A DNA stretch of 54,336 nucleotides from Clostridia bacterium (GTDB lineage Bacteria > Bacillota > Clostridia > Christensenellales > Aristaeellaceae): NCBI GenBank assembly GCA_017463245.1, contig JAFTPN010000018.1:1-54336 (forward strand), read 5' to 3'. Below, in pieces: positions 17,491-25,423 of the stretch. The translations under genes were made by a program, and so were the position numbers. The notes beneath the pieces are model-generated. The model saw only the letters and a list, made by a program, of their open reading frames with translations. It was not told where the DNA came from and ran no database searches. Each line of letters opens with the position of its first letter. The first letter of the stretch is position 1.

Positions 17491-19464
17491 TTACCACAGC
17501 TTTTCTTTCAGGCTTTCAGCGCTGGCAAAGGGGCCGGGCAGCACGCACAGGCCGCGGGCGTTGCCGTAGTAGTCCCGGTCGAAGGTAATGGCGGAGCCGT
17601 CGTTGTTCTCAAAGCGCTGCTCCGGCTCGAAGGCACAGCCCAGGATGTCGCTGTGGATCATCCCACCCCGGAAGGCGCCAATGATGTCGTACACATTGGT
17701 TTTCAGGGTGTAGTGGCCGTCCTCCTCCACCAGCTCCACATAGGCCTTGTCGGCGTCGTTTTCCAGCTTGGATTCCTCGTGCTTCCAGGCCTTGGCGCCA
17801 TTCAGATACACATTGTTCTTGCTCCACACGGGCAGATGCTTTTCGTGGAACTCGCCCAGCTTGCCCATGTCGGGGCGCTTCACATCCAGGTCGAACCAGG
17901 TGATCCACTCGTCATAGGTGGGATACTCGTCAAACTGCCAGGTGCCGCAGATGCGCTCCTTCTCCCCGGGATCGCCCCGGCGAATTTCGGCTTGAGGATC
18001 AAAGCCCTGCACAAAGATATTATTATAGAAGCGATCGTCGCCATGCAGAAAGTGCATGAAGCCCGCCACCTCCGTGCGATGACGGATGTGATAGGGGGTA
18101 TAGCGGGTGCCGGTGCCGTCGCCCACGAAGGTGAAGGTGCCGGCCATCAGGTTATGCACCATGGCCACGCCCTGGGTGGCAAAGCGCAGGGACACCTGGG
18201 ACAGAAGCACATTGTTGTCGATCAGCGTGGGGCCGTGGCTCACCTCCACAAAGATGTCCTGGCTCTCCATGCCGCCCTCTGCCCATTCGCAGTAGTCCGG
18301 GCGCTGGTTGTGGTGCAGGAAGTTCTGGCTGATGCGGGTACCCTGCGCCTGCCAGTCGCACCAGATGCCCATGGTGGAGTGGTGGATGTGGTTGCGGCGC
18401 ATGGTCACGTCGATGGCCGCGTGGAGCTTGATGCCGGAGATCTCCGCGCCGCCCAGCTCCTGCATGTTGTTGATGTGGTGGATGTGGTTATCCTCGATGA
18501 GGGAGAACACCGCGCCCATGCGGCCCACGATGCCGGTCTGCTCGCAATGGTGGATGTGGCAGCGCCGCACGATGTGGCTGCCCACCTTCTCCTTCAGCCA
18601 GCCATGATACTGGCCGCGGCACAGGGCGTCGCGCTCCATCTGGGTGGGGGACTTGAGGTGCTTGGTGGTGAAGTAGTGGTCGTTCTCCGGGTCGTAATAC
18701 TTGCCCAGGGAGATGCCGCAGCACTTGCTGTTGGAGATATCGCAGTCCTCAATGATCCAGCCCTTGGACCAATGGGGACCCACCATGCCATCCTGGAAGG
18801 CAGCGGGCGGCGCCCAGGTGGTGGCGGCCTTTTCTACCTTGAAGCCGGAGAAGGTGATGTACCCCCGCCCGGTTTCCTCGGGGAAGAAGCAGCGGCGGCG
18901 CACATTGATCTCGATCTTCTCTTTATTGGGATCCTTGTCCTGGAAGTTGGCGTAGAGCACGGTCTGGTTGCCTTCCTGCACGGAGAACCACTTGTAGATG
19001 GAATACTCCGGCTCCCAGGAGGGCTTGTACACCTCGCCCGCCAGCAGCTCTTCCATGGTCAGCGCCTCATAGAGGGCGCGGTCGTTCATGTACACGCAGC
19101 CGGTGTGGCGCACGGTGGGCGCAAAGTACCAGTCGCCATAGACCTCTTCCACATAGGGGTTGAACTTGCCGAAGATGCCGTTGTCCACCCGCACCGTCCA
19201 CACATTGCCCTCGCAGCGCTGCCAGCCGGTGATCTCCTCCGCGCCGGTGATCACCGCGCCCAGGGGCTCCACCGAGCGGTACACGATGCGCTTGTCCTCG
19301 GTGCCGCCATTGCGGGGGCTGACGTTTTCACGGTAGATGCCGGGGTACACCAGCACCTCATCGCCGGGCTGTGCCAGATAGGCCGCATCGCTGATGCGCC
19401 GGAAAGGCCGCGCCTGAGAGCCATCGCCCTCCCGGGGGGCGGACTGATTAACATAGTAGATCAT
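17491..19464 (-). CDS. Glycoside hydrolase family 120 beta-xylosidase
   Basis: 657-residue right-handed beta-helix enzyme resembling the GH120 beta-xylosidase XylC of Thermoanaerobacterium, as remembered. Shared blocks: GKFNPYVEEVYGDW (99-112), NVRRRCFFPEETG (187-199), TTWAPPAA, VGPHWSKGWIIED (228-240), EISGIKLHAAIDV (341-353), WCDWQAQGTRISQN and DIFVEVSHGPTLID. In the family the catalytic pair is an Asp and a Glu; here these should be Asp370 (WCDWQ) and Glu407 (FVEVSH). No signal peptide, so it likely cuts imported xylo-oligosaccharides. AGGAGG lies 7 bases before the start. It is upstream of, and on the same strand as, the ABC operon. An insertion of about 14 residues (DYCEWAEGGMES) lies between the two catalytic blocks. 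Confidence 0.88.
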   Translation of the reverse strand: MIYYVNQSAPREGDGSQARPFRRISDAAYLAQPGDEVLVYPGIYRENVSPRNGGTEDKRIVYRSVEPLGAVITGAEEITGWQRCEGNVWTVRVDNGIFGKFNPYVEEVYGDWYFAPTVRHTGCVYMNDRALYEALTMEELLAGEVYKPSWEPEYSIYKWFSVQEGNQTVLYANFQDKDPNKEKIEINVRRRCFFPEETGRGYITFSGFKVEKAATTWAPPAAFQDGMVGPHWSKGWIIEDCDISNSKCCGISLGKYYDPENDHYFTTKHLKSPTQMERDALCRGQYHGWLKEKVGSHIVRRCHIHHCEQTGIVGRMGAVFSLIEDNHIHHINNMQELGGAEISGIKLHAAIDVTMRRNHIHHSTMGIWCDWQAQGTRISQNFLHHNQRPDYCEWAEGGMESQDIFVEVSHGPTLIDNNVLLSQVSLRFATQGVAMVHNLMAGTFTFVGDGTGTRYTPYHIRHRTEVAGFMHFLHGDDRFYNNIFVQGFDPQAEIRRGDPGEKERICGTWQFDEYPTYDEWITWFDLDVKRPDMGKLGEFHEKHLPVWSKNNVYLNGAKAWKHEESKLENDADKAYVELVEEDGHYTLKTNVYDIIGAFRGGMIHSDILGCAFEPEQRFENNDGSAITFDRDYYGNARGLCVLPGPFASAESLKEKLW

Positions 19465-19523
19465 ACTGTTTCCTCCTTATATTTTGAGTTGAGCGTCATT
19501 CATTTACAATACCAGCATACAGC

Positions 19524-19646
19524 TTTCCACCTCATCCGGCCTTCGGCCACCTTCCCCTCAAGGGGAAGGCTTACCGCCTGCCCATGCACAAAGGCTTCCC
19601 CTTGAGGGGAAGCTGTCAGCGCTTGCGCTGACTGATGAGGTGGAAA
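19524..19646. repeat. Dispersed palindromic repeat, family A copy 2
   Basis: 123-bp element with outer arms TTTCCACCTCATC and GATGAGGTGGAAA and the same internal palindromes as copy 1, in the same orientation. It lies in the 390-base divergent gap between the GH120 gene and the amino acid binding protein. Apart from the promoter at 19758 and a 5' hairpin, the gap shows nothing else. Confidence 0.9.
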
Positions 19647-19757
19647 CTCGCATCTTCATACCATTTTCTTTCCACCATTATAGCAACACCCCTCTCCCCT
19701 GTCTATGCAGATATTGCATAAACTTCGGCCAGAAAAAAAACTTTTCCAAAAAAGGGC

Positions 19758-19786
19758 TTGACAAGCATAAGGCATCGTGTTATGAT
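19758..19786 (+). promoter_or_regulatory. Promoter of the amino acid ABC operon
   Basis: Perfect TTGACA (19758-19763), 17-base spacer, TATGAT (19781-19786), one mismatch from consensus. Confidence 0.8.
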
Positions 19787-19796
19787 GCTATCAGTT

Positions 19797-19818
19797 CATC
19801 GCGCTAAAGCGGTGAATC
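19797..19818 (+). promoter_or_regulatory. 5' leader hairpin
   Basis: TTCATCGC and GCGGTGAA can pair (8 bp with one G-U) around GCTAAA near the predicted transcript start. Probably a 5' stabilising hairpin. Confidence 0.4.
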
Positions 19819-19854
19819 GATGAAGAAGATACTATTTTAAGGAGGTAAACCCCT

Positions 19855-20637
19855 ATGAAAAAGATGCTCGTGATGCTGCTGGCTCTGGTGATGGCCTTCT
19901 CCATGCTGACCGCTTCCGCTGAAACCGCCAGCGACAAGCAGTATGTGATCGACAAGGGTACCCTGGTGGTGGGCATCACCGATTTCGCCCCCATGGACTA
20001 CAAGGATGCCGAGGGCAACTGGATCGGCTTCGACGCCGACGTGGCCAAGGCCTTCGCCGCCGAGCTGGGCGTGAAGGTGGAGTTTGTGGAGATCGACTGG
20101 GACAACAAGATCCTGGAGCTGGACGCCAAGGCTGTTGACTGCATCTGGAACGGCATGACCCTCACCGATGCTGTGAAGGCCGCCATGGAGACCTCCAATG
20201 CCTACATGAACAACGCCCAGGTGGTGGTGGTTCCCGCCGCCAAGGCCGATCAGTATCAGACCGTGGAAAGCCTGGCTGAGCTGGTTTTCGCCGTGGAAGC
20301 CGGTTCCGCCGGTGAGGCCGAAGTGACCGCCCTGAACCTGGCCACCAACCCCGTGCTGGCTCAGGCCGACGCCCTGATGGAAGTGGCCGCCGGCACCTCC
20401 GACGCCGCTGTGATCGACGCCCTGATGGCCGCCGCCATGGTGGGTGAAGGCACCAACTATGCCGACCTGACCTACACCATCGGCCTGAACAGCGAAGAGT
20501 ATGGCGTGGGCTTCCGCAAGGGCAGCGACCTGGCCGCCGAGCTGAACGCCTTCCTGGTGAAGCTCTACGCTGATGGCGAGCTGCAGAAGATCGCCGAGAC
20601 CTACAAGGTGCAGGCTGCGCTGATCGAGCAGGAATAA
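19855..20637 (+). CDS. Polar amino acid ABC transporter substrate-binding protein
   Basis: 260-residue family 3 binding protein. Signal peptide of about 22 residues (MKKMLVMLLALVMAFSMLTA) ends in ASA before ETAS; no lipobox cysteine. The mature protein begins with the typical GTLVVGITDFAPMDYKD, GFDADVAKAFAAELGVKVEFV and IWNGMTLT blocks and ends with LNAFLVKLYADGELQKIAETY. AAGGAGGT precedes the start. It works with the permease and ATPase that follow. The specific amino acid cannot be read from the sequence. Confidence 0.95.
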   Translation: MKKMLVMLLALVMAFSMLTASAETASDKQYVIDKGTLVVGITDFAPMDYKDAEGNWIGFDADVAKAFAAELGVKVEFVEIDWDNKILELDAKAVDCIWNGMTLTDAVKAAMETSNAYMNNAQVVVVPAAKADQYQTVESLAELVFAVEAGSAGEAEVTALNLATNPVLAQADALMEVAAGTSDAAVIDALMAAAMVGEGTNYADLTYTIGLNSEEYGVGFRKGSDLAAELNAFLVKLYADGELQKIAETYKVQAALIEQE

Positions 20638-20713
20638 TCCTGAGCTTCACAAAAGTGGCAAAGCCGGAAACGACCCGCCCCGTCGGCAAAGCCGCCGGAT
20701 ACGATTACAGTCA

Positions 20714-20731
20714 GAGGCGCTGCGGCGCCTC
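20714..20731 (+). promoter_or_regulatory. Intercistronic hairpin
   Basis: GAGGCGC and GCGCCTC arms around a short GC loop in the 181-base gap between binding protein and permease. No riboswitch class could be assigned to the gap. Confidence 0.45.
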
Positions 20732-20759
20732 CGACACCTCCTAAGGTTTCAACAGACTG

Positions 20760-20797
20760 AAGGGGAAACCGTTTTACCGCGGTTTCCCCTTTGCCTC
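20760..20797 (+). terminator. Strong hairpin between binding protein and permease genes
   Basis: 12-bp stem AAGGGGAAACCG / CGGTTTCCCCTT with an 8-base loop, followed by TGCC rather than a long T-run. Likely a leaky terminator that lowers permease expression relative to the binding protein. Confidence 0.6.
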
Positions 20798-20818
20798 TTA
20801 TAAGAAAGTTGGTTTGTT

Positions 20819-21517
20819 ATGCAAGAGCTGCTGCAACAGATGGCCGAACAGATGCCCATCGTGATCCGCTCCCTCAACGAGGGCTTTGGGCAAACGCTGC
20901 GCCTGTTCTTCGTGACCCTGGCGGGCGCGCTGCCCCTGGGTCTGGTGATCTCCTTCGGCTCCATGAGCCGCTTCAAGCCCCTGAAATGGCTCACCCGTAT
21001 GTTCGTGGGCATCATCCGCGGCACCCCGCTGATGATCCAGCAGCTGCTGTTCTTCTACTTCCCCGGCCTGGTGCTGAAGCAGAACATCTGGGGCAGCGGC
21101 GAGGCAGGGCGCTTTGCGGCGGCCTCCATTGCCTTCATCATCAACTACGCCTGCTATTTCTCCGAGATCTACCGCGGCGGCATTCAGGGCATCCCGGTGG
21201 GGCAGGAGGAAGCTGGCCTGGTGCTGGGCATGACCCCCGGACAGATTTTCTTCCGCGTGAAGCTCATGCAGATGATCAAGCGCATCGTGCCGCCCATCTC
21301 CAACGAGATCATCACCCTGGTGAAGGATACCTCCCTGGCGCGCATCATCTCCCTGCAGGAGATTATCTGGGCGGGTCAGGCCTTCATGAAGGGCAGCCAG
21401 GGCATTTCCGGCGCCATCTGGCCGCTGTTCTTCACGGGCGTGTACTACCTGGTGTGGAACGGTGTGCTTTCCTGGCTGCTGGGCAGGCTGGAAAAGAAAC
21501 TGGATTATTTCCGTTAA
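20819..21517 (+). CDS. Amino acid ABC transporter permease
   Basis: 232-residue HisM/GlnP-type permease. It has about five membrane segments, the family block FFVTLAGALPLGLVISFGS, RGTPLMIQQLLFFY, and the ATPase-contact loop EEAGLVLGMTPGQIFFRVKLMQ (in part). No good ribosome binding site is visible before ATG 20819, which fits low expression after the hairpin at 20760. It is followed after 13 bases by its ATPase. Confidence 0.95.
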   Translation: MQELLQQMAEQMPIVIRSLNEGFGQTLRLFFVTLAGALPLGLVISFGSMSRFKPLKWLTRMFVGIIRGTPLMIQQLLFFYFPGLVLKQNIWGSGEAGRFAAASIAFIINYACYFSEIYRGGIQGIPVGQEEAGLVLGMTPGQIFFRVKLMQMIKRIVPPISNEIITLVKDTSLARIISLQEIIWAGQAFMKGSQGISGAIWPLFFTGVYYLVWNGVLSWLLGRLEKKLDYFR

Positions 21518-21530
21518 GGAGGTGGAGCAG

Positions 21531-22322
21531 ATGGCATTCCTTCAAGTTGAAAACATTCGCAAATCCTTTGGCGATACTGATGTGCTGAAGGACATCAGCT
21601 TCACCATGGAGCAGGGCGAGGTGCTGAGCATGATCGGCTCCTCCGGCAGCGGCAAAACCACGCTGCTGCGCTGCCTGAACTTTCTGGAGAAGCCCGATGG
21701 CGGCCGCATCCTGATGGGGGACGAAGTCCTCTTCGACGGCGCCGACGTGCGCACCCTGCGGGAGAAGGAGATCCGCAAAAAGCGGCTGCACTTCGGCCTG
21801 GTGTTCCAGAACTTCAATCTCTTCCCCCAGTACACCGCATTGCAGAATGTGATGCTGGCGCGGGAGCTGCTGGCCAAGGAGCAGAGCGACTACAAGGCCA
21901 ACAAGCAGCGCATCCGCAAGGAGATCCAGGAGCAGGCCGAGGCGCTGCTGTGCCAGATGGGTCTCAAGGACAAGATGCTCAACTACCCCCACCAGCTTTC
22001 CGGCGGCCAATGCCAGCGCGTGGCCATCGCCCGGGCGCTGAACCTGCACCCGGACATCCTCTGCTTCGACGAACCCACCTCCGCCCTTGACCCGGAGCTC
22101 ACCGGCGAGGTGCTGAAGGTGATCCGCGAGCTGGCCGACAAGAACACCACCATGATCATCGTGACCCACGAAATGAGCTTTGCCCGGGACGTGGCCAGCA
22201 AGGTGATCTTCATGGACGACGGCAACATCTGCGAAATGGGCACGCCCCAGCAGGTGTTTGAGAACCCCCAGCAGGAGCGCACAAAGCAGTTCCTGAACAA
22301 CTATACCAGCAATAATCTGTGA
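21531..22322 (+). CDS. Amino acid ABC transporter ATP-binding protein
   Basis: 263-residue ATPase of the GlnQ/HisP type. Walker A GSSGSGKTT, Q-loop VFQNFNLFPQY, signature LSGGQCQRVA (Cys in place of the usual Gln), Walker B ILCFDEPTSALDPE and switch VTHEMSFARDV. AAGGAGG lies 8 bases before ATG 21531, so the longer upstream frame is not used. An insertion with EQSDYKANKQRIRKEIQEQAE between Q-loop and signature is longer than normal. Confidence 0.95.
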   Translation: MAFLQVENIRKSFGDTDVLKDISFTMEQGEVLSMIGSSGSGKTTLLRCLNFLEKPDGGRILMGDEVLFDGADVRTLREKEIRKKRLHFGLVFQNFNLFPQYTALQNVMLARELLAKEQSDYKANKQRIRKEIQEQAEALLCQMGLKDKMLNYPHQLSGGQCQRVAIARALNLHPDILCFDEPTSALDPELTGEVLKVIRELADKNTTMIIVTHEMSFARDVASKVIFMDDGNICEMGTPQQVFENPQQERTKQFLNNYTSNNL

Positions 22323-22323
22323 C

Positions 22324-22364
22324 AAAGGCACCCCGGAGCGGTTATGTTCCGGGGTGCTTTGTTG
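22324..22364 (+). terminator. Terminator of the amino acid ABC operon
   Basis: Stem GCACCCCGGA / TCCGGGGTGC followed by TTTGTTGC, immediately after the stop codon. Confidence 0.8.
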
Positions 22365-22394
22365 CTTGCAGCATCGCGCTGCCTGGCGGCGCAA

Positions 22395-22840
22395 TTGTAG
22401 GGGCGAACTGTGTTCGCCCGCCACGGGACGGAGCCAAAAGCCTCCCTCTTTGAGGGAGGTGTCAGGCGTAAGCCTGACGGAAGGAGTGGTTCTGCCACTT
22501 GTTCCAACGCGTTGCTTGGTTTTTCCTTTGCAACTGTGCTTATGTGCAGCGTGCGGGCGATCGCAGATCGCCCCTACAGGTGCAGTAACCAAAAGGCTCC
22601 CTTGTGTAAAGGGAGCTGCCCCGAAGGGGCTGAGGGATTGGAAGCTGCATCTTTGCACATCTGCATACGGAGTAATACAAGCAGCGCCCAATCCCTCCCC
22701 TTCGGCCATCACCCGGCACAAGGCCGGGCGCTGGCTACACTTGCCCATTGCAAGCAATGGGCTGCGTTAGTCAGGCTAAAGCCTGACCTCCGTCAGCCGC
22801 AAGCGGCTGCCACCTCCCTTTACACAAGGGAGGCTTTTGG
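22395..22840. repeat. Cluster of palindromic repeats (families B and C)
   Basis: The 530-base gap to the next gene holds no coding frame I trust. It contains GTAGGGGCGA..TCGCCCGC (22397-22422) and its inverted partner near 22552-22577, enclosing a block with CTCCCTC / GAGGGAG and TCAGGC / GCCTGA arms. From 22590 to 22840 follow AAAGGGAGCTGCC, GAAGGGGCTGAGGG, GTCAGGCTAAAGCCTGAC and CAGCCGCAAGCGGCTG hairpins and a closing GGGAGGC. Similar blocks occur at 25250-25410 and inside 33840-34333. Confidence 0.8.
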
Positions 22841-22852
22841 TTTGCCCTTCCT

Positions 22853-23269
22853 TTATTCCCTTCCCAGCAAAAACGCATTTGCCTCCCGCAAAATCCGTCG
22901 GGAACTCTCAAACTGGAACATCCCCATGGCTTCCTCGTAGCTCACCAGATACGCCCCGGAAAGTTCCTCCCGCTGGTAGGCGATCTCCTGCCCCTCATAC
23001 TCCCCCAGGAAGTACACCACCTGCTTCATGGTGTTCGCCTTCTGGGGAATGGCATGCTCGTCCGTGGTACGGAAGCCGTCCACCAGCCGCACCGTGAGGC
23101 CGGTTTCCTCCCGCACCTCCCGCAGGGCGGTGTCGGTCTCGGTCTCGCCCGCCTCCACATGACCCTTGGGAAAGCCATAAATGCCCTCTAAGTTGGCCAC
23201 CAGCAGGTATTTCACCTGCTCATTTACCTTTGTGAACACCACCGCGCCACAGGATTTTTCCCAGGTCAT
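22853..23269 (-). CDS. Nudix hydrolase
   Basis: 138-residue hydrolase of nucleoside diphosphates linked to another moiety. The Nudix box is canonical: G36, E42, then REVREETGL at 50-58. The start MTWEKSCGAVVF and GFPKGHVEAGE resemble the bis(5'-nucleosyl)-tetraphosphatase (Ap4A hydrolase) type. The upstream frame is longer, but GGAGG lies 9 bases before ATG 23269. Stands alone between repeat clusters. Confidence 0.9.
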   Translation of the reverse strand: MTWEKSCGAVVFTKVNEQVKYLLVANLEGIYGFPKGHVEAGETETDTALREVREETGLTVRLVDGFRTTDEHAIPQKANTMKQVVYFLGEYEGQEIAYQREELSGAYLVSYEEAMGMFQFESSRRILREANAFLLGRE

Positions 23270-23348
23270 GCTTTTTCGCCTCCAAAATGCTTGGTTTTTT
23301 TGAGATGGTGCATTATAGCACAGGGAACCAGCAGGGCGCAAGTGCAGC

Positions 23349-23455
23349 TTTCCACCTCATCAGTCAGCGCAAGCGCTGACAGCTTCCCCTCAAGGGGAAG
23401 CTTTGATATGCCTTCCCCTTGAGGACAAGGTGGCCGAAGGCCGGATGAGGTGGAA
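23349..23455. repeat. Dispersed palindromic repeat, family A copy 3, inverted
   Basis: 107-bp copy in the opposite orientation to the other two: TTTCCACCTCATC, then CAGTCAGCGC..GCGCTGAC, the TTCCCCTCAAGGGGAA palindrome, GGCCGAAGGCC and GATGAGGTGGAA. It lies between the divergent Nudix and MFS genes. Confidence 0.9.
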
Positions 23456-23497
23456 CGCCACATTCCCCACCCCGCAACATTTTTCTACCGCCCCATC

Positions 23498-23526
23498 TTG
23501 TGCGCCGCCCTCTCTTGATGTACAAT
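23498..23526 (+). promoter_or_regulatory. Promoter of MFS/GNAT genes
   Basis: TTGTGC (23498-23503) and TACAAT (23521-23526) with a 17-base spacer; the leader before ATG 23561 would be about 28 bases. Confidence 0.55.
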
Positions 23527-23560
23527 GGTGCAAGCATCACCAAAGATGGGAAGGATCACC

Positions 23561-24757
23561 ATGAACACAATCCTCAACCGCGACGCCTTCCGCAAGGAAA
23601 AGGGCGTGAAACTGTTCCTGCTCTCGGTGCTGATCACCGGGCTTTCCTGCGGACTGTACAAGGGCGTGCTGGACAATTTCCTGGCCGAAGTGGTCGGCAT
23701 GGGCGAAATGGATCGCGGCGTGACCGAGTTCTTCCGCGAGGTGCCGGGCATTCTGCTGATCTTCATCCTGGCAGCCTTTTATATGCTCTCCGCCGAAACC
23801 ATGTACAAGGCGGGCGCCATCATCATGCTGGCGGGCATGACCATGCTTTCCGCCCTGCCGCCCACGAAAGTCCTGATGACCATGGCCATCTGCATCTACT
23901 CCCTGGGCGAGCATATCCAGCTGGGCATGAAGAGCACCCTTTCGCTGAAATACGCCACCCCCGGCAACAGCGGCGCAGCCCTGGGCGTGCAGAACGCCAG
24001 CGGACAGATCGGCACCCTCATCGGCTATCTGGCAGTGGTGGCGGCCTTCAGCTTCGTCACCAAGGATCAGCCCTACACGCTGTTCTTTGTTCTGGCGGCG
24101 GTGCTGGCAGGCCTCAGCGCGGTGTGCTCCATGGGCATTTCCGGCAAGAGCGAAACCGACAGCACCAAGCGCCGCTTCTACTTCCACAAAAAGTACACCA
24201 AGTACTACATGCTGGAAATGTTCTACGGCGCCCGCAAGCAGGTGTTCCTCACCTTCGGCCCCTATGTGCTGATCCTCTTCTACGGCGCCAACGCCGCCAC
24301 CATCAGCCTGCTGTTTGCCATTTCGGCCATCGCCTGTTTCTTCGCCTCCCCCATCGTGGGACGCATCATCGACCGTCTGGGCTACAAGGTGGTCATGGTG
24401 GCGGACACGCTGATCCTGGTGGTGGTGTGCTTCTTCTACGGCTTTGCCCACCACCTGTTCCCCAAGGATATCGCCTTCATCGTCTGCTGCGTGAACTATG
24501 TGCTGGACGCCATCATTTCCCTGGCCTCCATGGCCTCCAACCTCTACGTGCAGGATCTGTCCGATTCCAGCGAGGAAGTGAAGGCCACCATTTCCACGGG
24601 CGTGTCCATCAACCATGTGATCACCATTTTCATCGCCCTGTTCGGCGGCTGGATCTGGCAGACCCTGGGCATCGAGCTGCTGTTCATCGTGTCCGCGGTG
24701 CTGGGGCTGTGCAACAGCGCCTATGCGGCCACCATCAAGATGAAGAAGGCGGCGTAA
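23561..24757 (+). CDS. Major facilitator superfamily transporter
   Basis: 398-residue polytopic protein with about 12 hydrophobic segments, split by a basic central loop (STKRRFYFHKKYTKYY). MFS landmarks include YKGVLDNFLAEVVGM in the first helix pair and GRIIDRLGYKVVMVAD after helix 8, the family's G-x3-D/R-x-G loop motif. Cargo unknown; the pattern resembles drug or sugar exporters in Clostridia. ATG 23561 follows AAGGA and a promoter ending at 23526. A GNAT gene follows after 13 bases. Confidence 0.88.
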   Translation: MNTILNRDAFRKEKGVKLFLLSVLITGLSCGLYKGVLDNFLAEVVGMGEMDRGVTEFFREVPGILLIFILAAFYMLSAETMYKAGAIIMLAGMTMLSALPPTKVLMTMAICIYSLGEHIQLGMKSTLSLKYATPGNSGAALGVQNASGQIGTLIGYLAVVAAFSFVTKDQPYTLFFVLAAVLAGLSAVCSMGISGKSETDSTKRRFYFHKKYTKYYMLEMFYGARKQVFLTFGPYVLILFYGANAATISLLFAISAIACFFASPIVGRIIDRLGYKVVMVADTLILVVVCFFYGFAHHLFPKDIAFIVCCVNYVLDAIISLASMASNLYVQDLSDSSEEVKATISTGVSINHVITIFIALFGGWIWQTLGIELLFIVSAVLGLCNSAYAATIKMKKAA

Positions 24758-24770
24758 CGGAGGGCAAACC

Positions 24771-25187
24771 ATGTACATCATTAAGCCCTATACAAACTAT
24801 ACAAGCTCCCTTGAAGAACTCTATCGCAGCGTTGGCTGGACAAGCTACCTCCGCCGCCCCAACCTGCTGGAAGAGGCCTATGCCCGTTCCCTGAAAGCCC
24901 TCGCTGCCTACGAGGATGAACAGCTCGTTGGCATCATCCGCGCCGTTGGTGATGGCGTCTCCATCCTGTATATTCAGGATCTGCTCGTCCATCCAGCCCA
25001 TCAGCGCAAGGGCATCGGCACCCGCCTCTTGAACGAAATACTGGGTTCCTTCCCTGATGTGAACCAGACTGTGCTGATCACCGACGATACCGATGAAACC
25101 ATTTGCTTCTACGAGGCTGCCGGGTTCCGAAAAGTACAGCAGGTTGGCTGCTGCTCCTTCATCCGCTTGCACGAATGCTATGGTTGA
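24771..25187 (+). CDS. GNAT family N-acetyltransferase
   Basis: 138 residues of the small GNAT fold. The acetyl-CoA pyrophosphate loop is clear in VHPAHQRKGIGTRLL (QRKGIG near residue 78), preceded by the beta-bulge strand ILYIQDLLV and followed by the motif B segment CFYEAAGFRKV. The acceptor is unknown. GGAGG lies 7 bases upstream. Probably cotranscribed with the MFS gene, so modification and export of one compound is possible, but that is a guess. Confidence 0.9.
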   Translation: MYIIKPYTNYTSSLEELYRSVGWTSYLRRPNLLEEAYARSLKALAAYEDEQLVGIIRAVGDGVSILYIQDLLVHPAHQRKGIGTRLLNEILGSFPDVNQTVLITDDTDETICFYEAAGFRKVQQVGCCSFIRLHECYG

Positions 25188-25198
25188 ATCCCAAAAAC

Positions 25199-25240
25199 GA
25201 CCTCTGCATGAAAAGCGCTCATGCAGAGGTCTGTTATTTT
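25199..25240 (+). terminator. Terminator after the GNAT gene
   Basis: 13-bp perfect stem GACCTCTGCATGA / TCATGCAGAGGTC with a 7-base loop and a TGTTATTTT tail. Confidence 0.85.
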
Positions 25241-25249
25241 GGTCGTCTT

Positions 25250-25412
25250 ATAAGGCGCAAGCCTGACTGAGGGAGTGGTTCTGCTGCCTGCATCCACACG
25301 CCCCCTCTCTTGCACCTGTAGGGGCGATCTGTGATCGCCCGCCTGTTGCATTTCCTGCCCACTATGCCTTTGTGCAGCGCCGCGGGCGAACACAGTTCGC
25401 CCCTACAATTGC
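25250..25412. repeat. Palindromic repeat pair, family B
   Basis: GTAGGGGCGAT..ATCGCCCGC (25319-25343) and its inverted partner GCGGGCGAA..TTCGCCCCTAC (25382-25407) face each other across about 40 bases. A GGCGCAAGCCTGACTGAGGG fragment of another repeat precedes them. The flanking sequence near TTTGTGCAGCG is shared with the copy near 22540. Confidence 0.75.
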
Positions 25413-25423
25413 GCAGCCAAGCA

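Noticed and set aside
17653-19605. A 650-residue plus-strand open frame opposite the GH120 gene
   Set aside because: Shadow of a gene with recognised catalytic blocks; no ribosome binding site.
20638-20760. Possible riboswitch with two GGCAAAGCC segments, vaguely like c-di-GMP-I
   Set aside because: The spacing and paired regions do not fit the class, and it lies between a binding protein gene and its permease, not upstream of an operon.
22354-22940. Two overlapping plus-strand frames of 138 and 176 residues
   Set aside because: They run through palindromic repeats and have no conserved motifs.
14519-23455. CRISPR array from repeated blocks
   Set aside because: Only three widely spaced palindromic copies in mixed orientation, no regular spacers and no cas genes.
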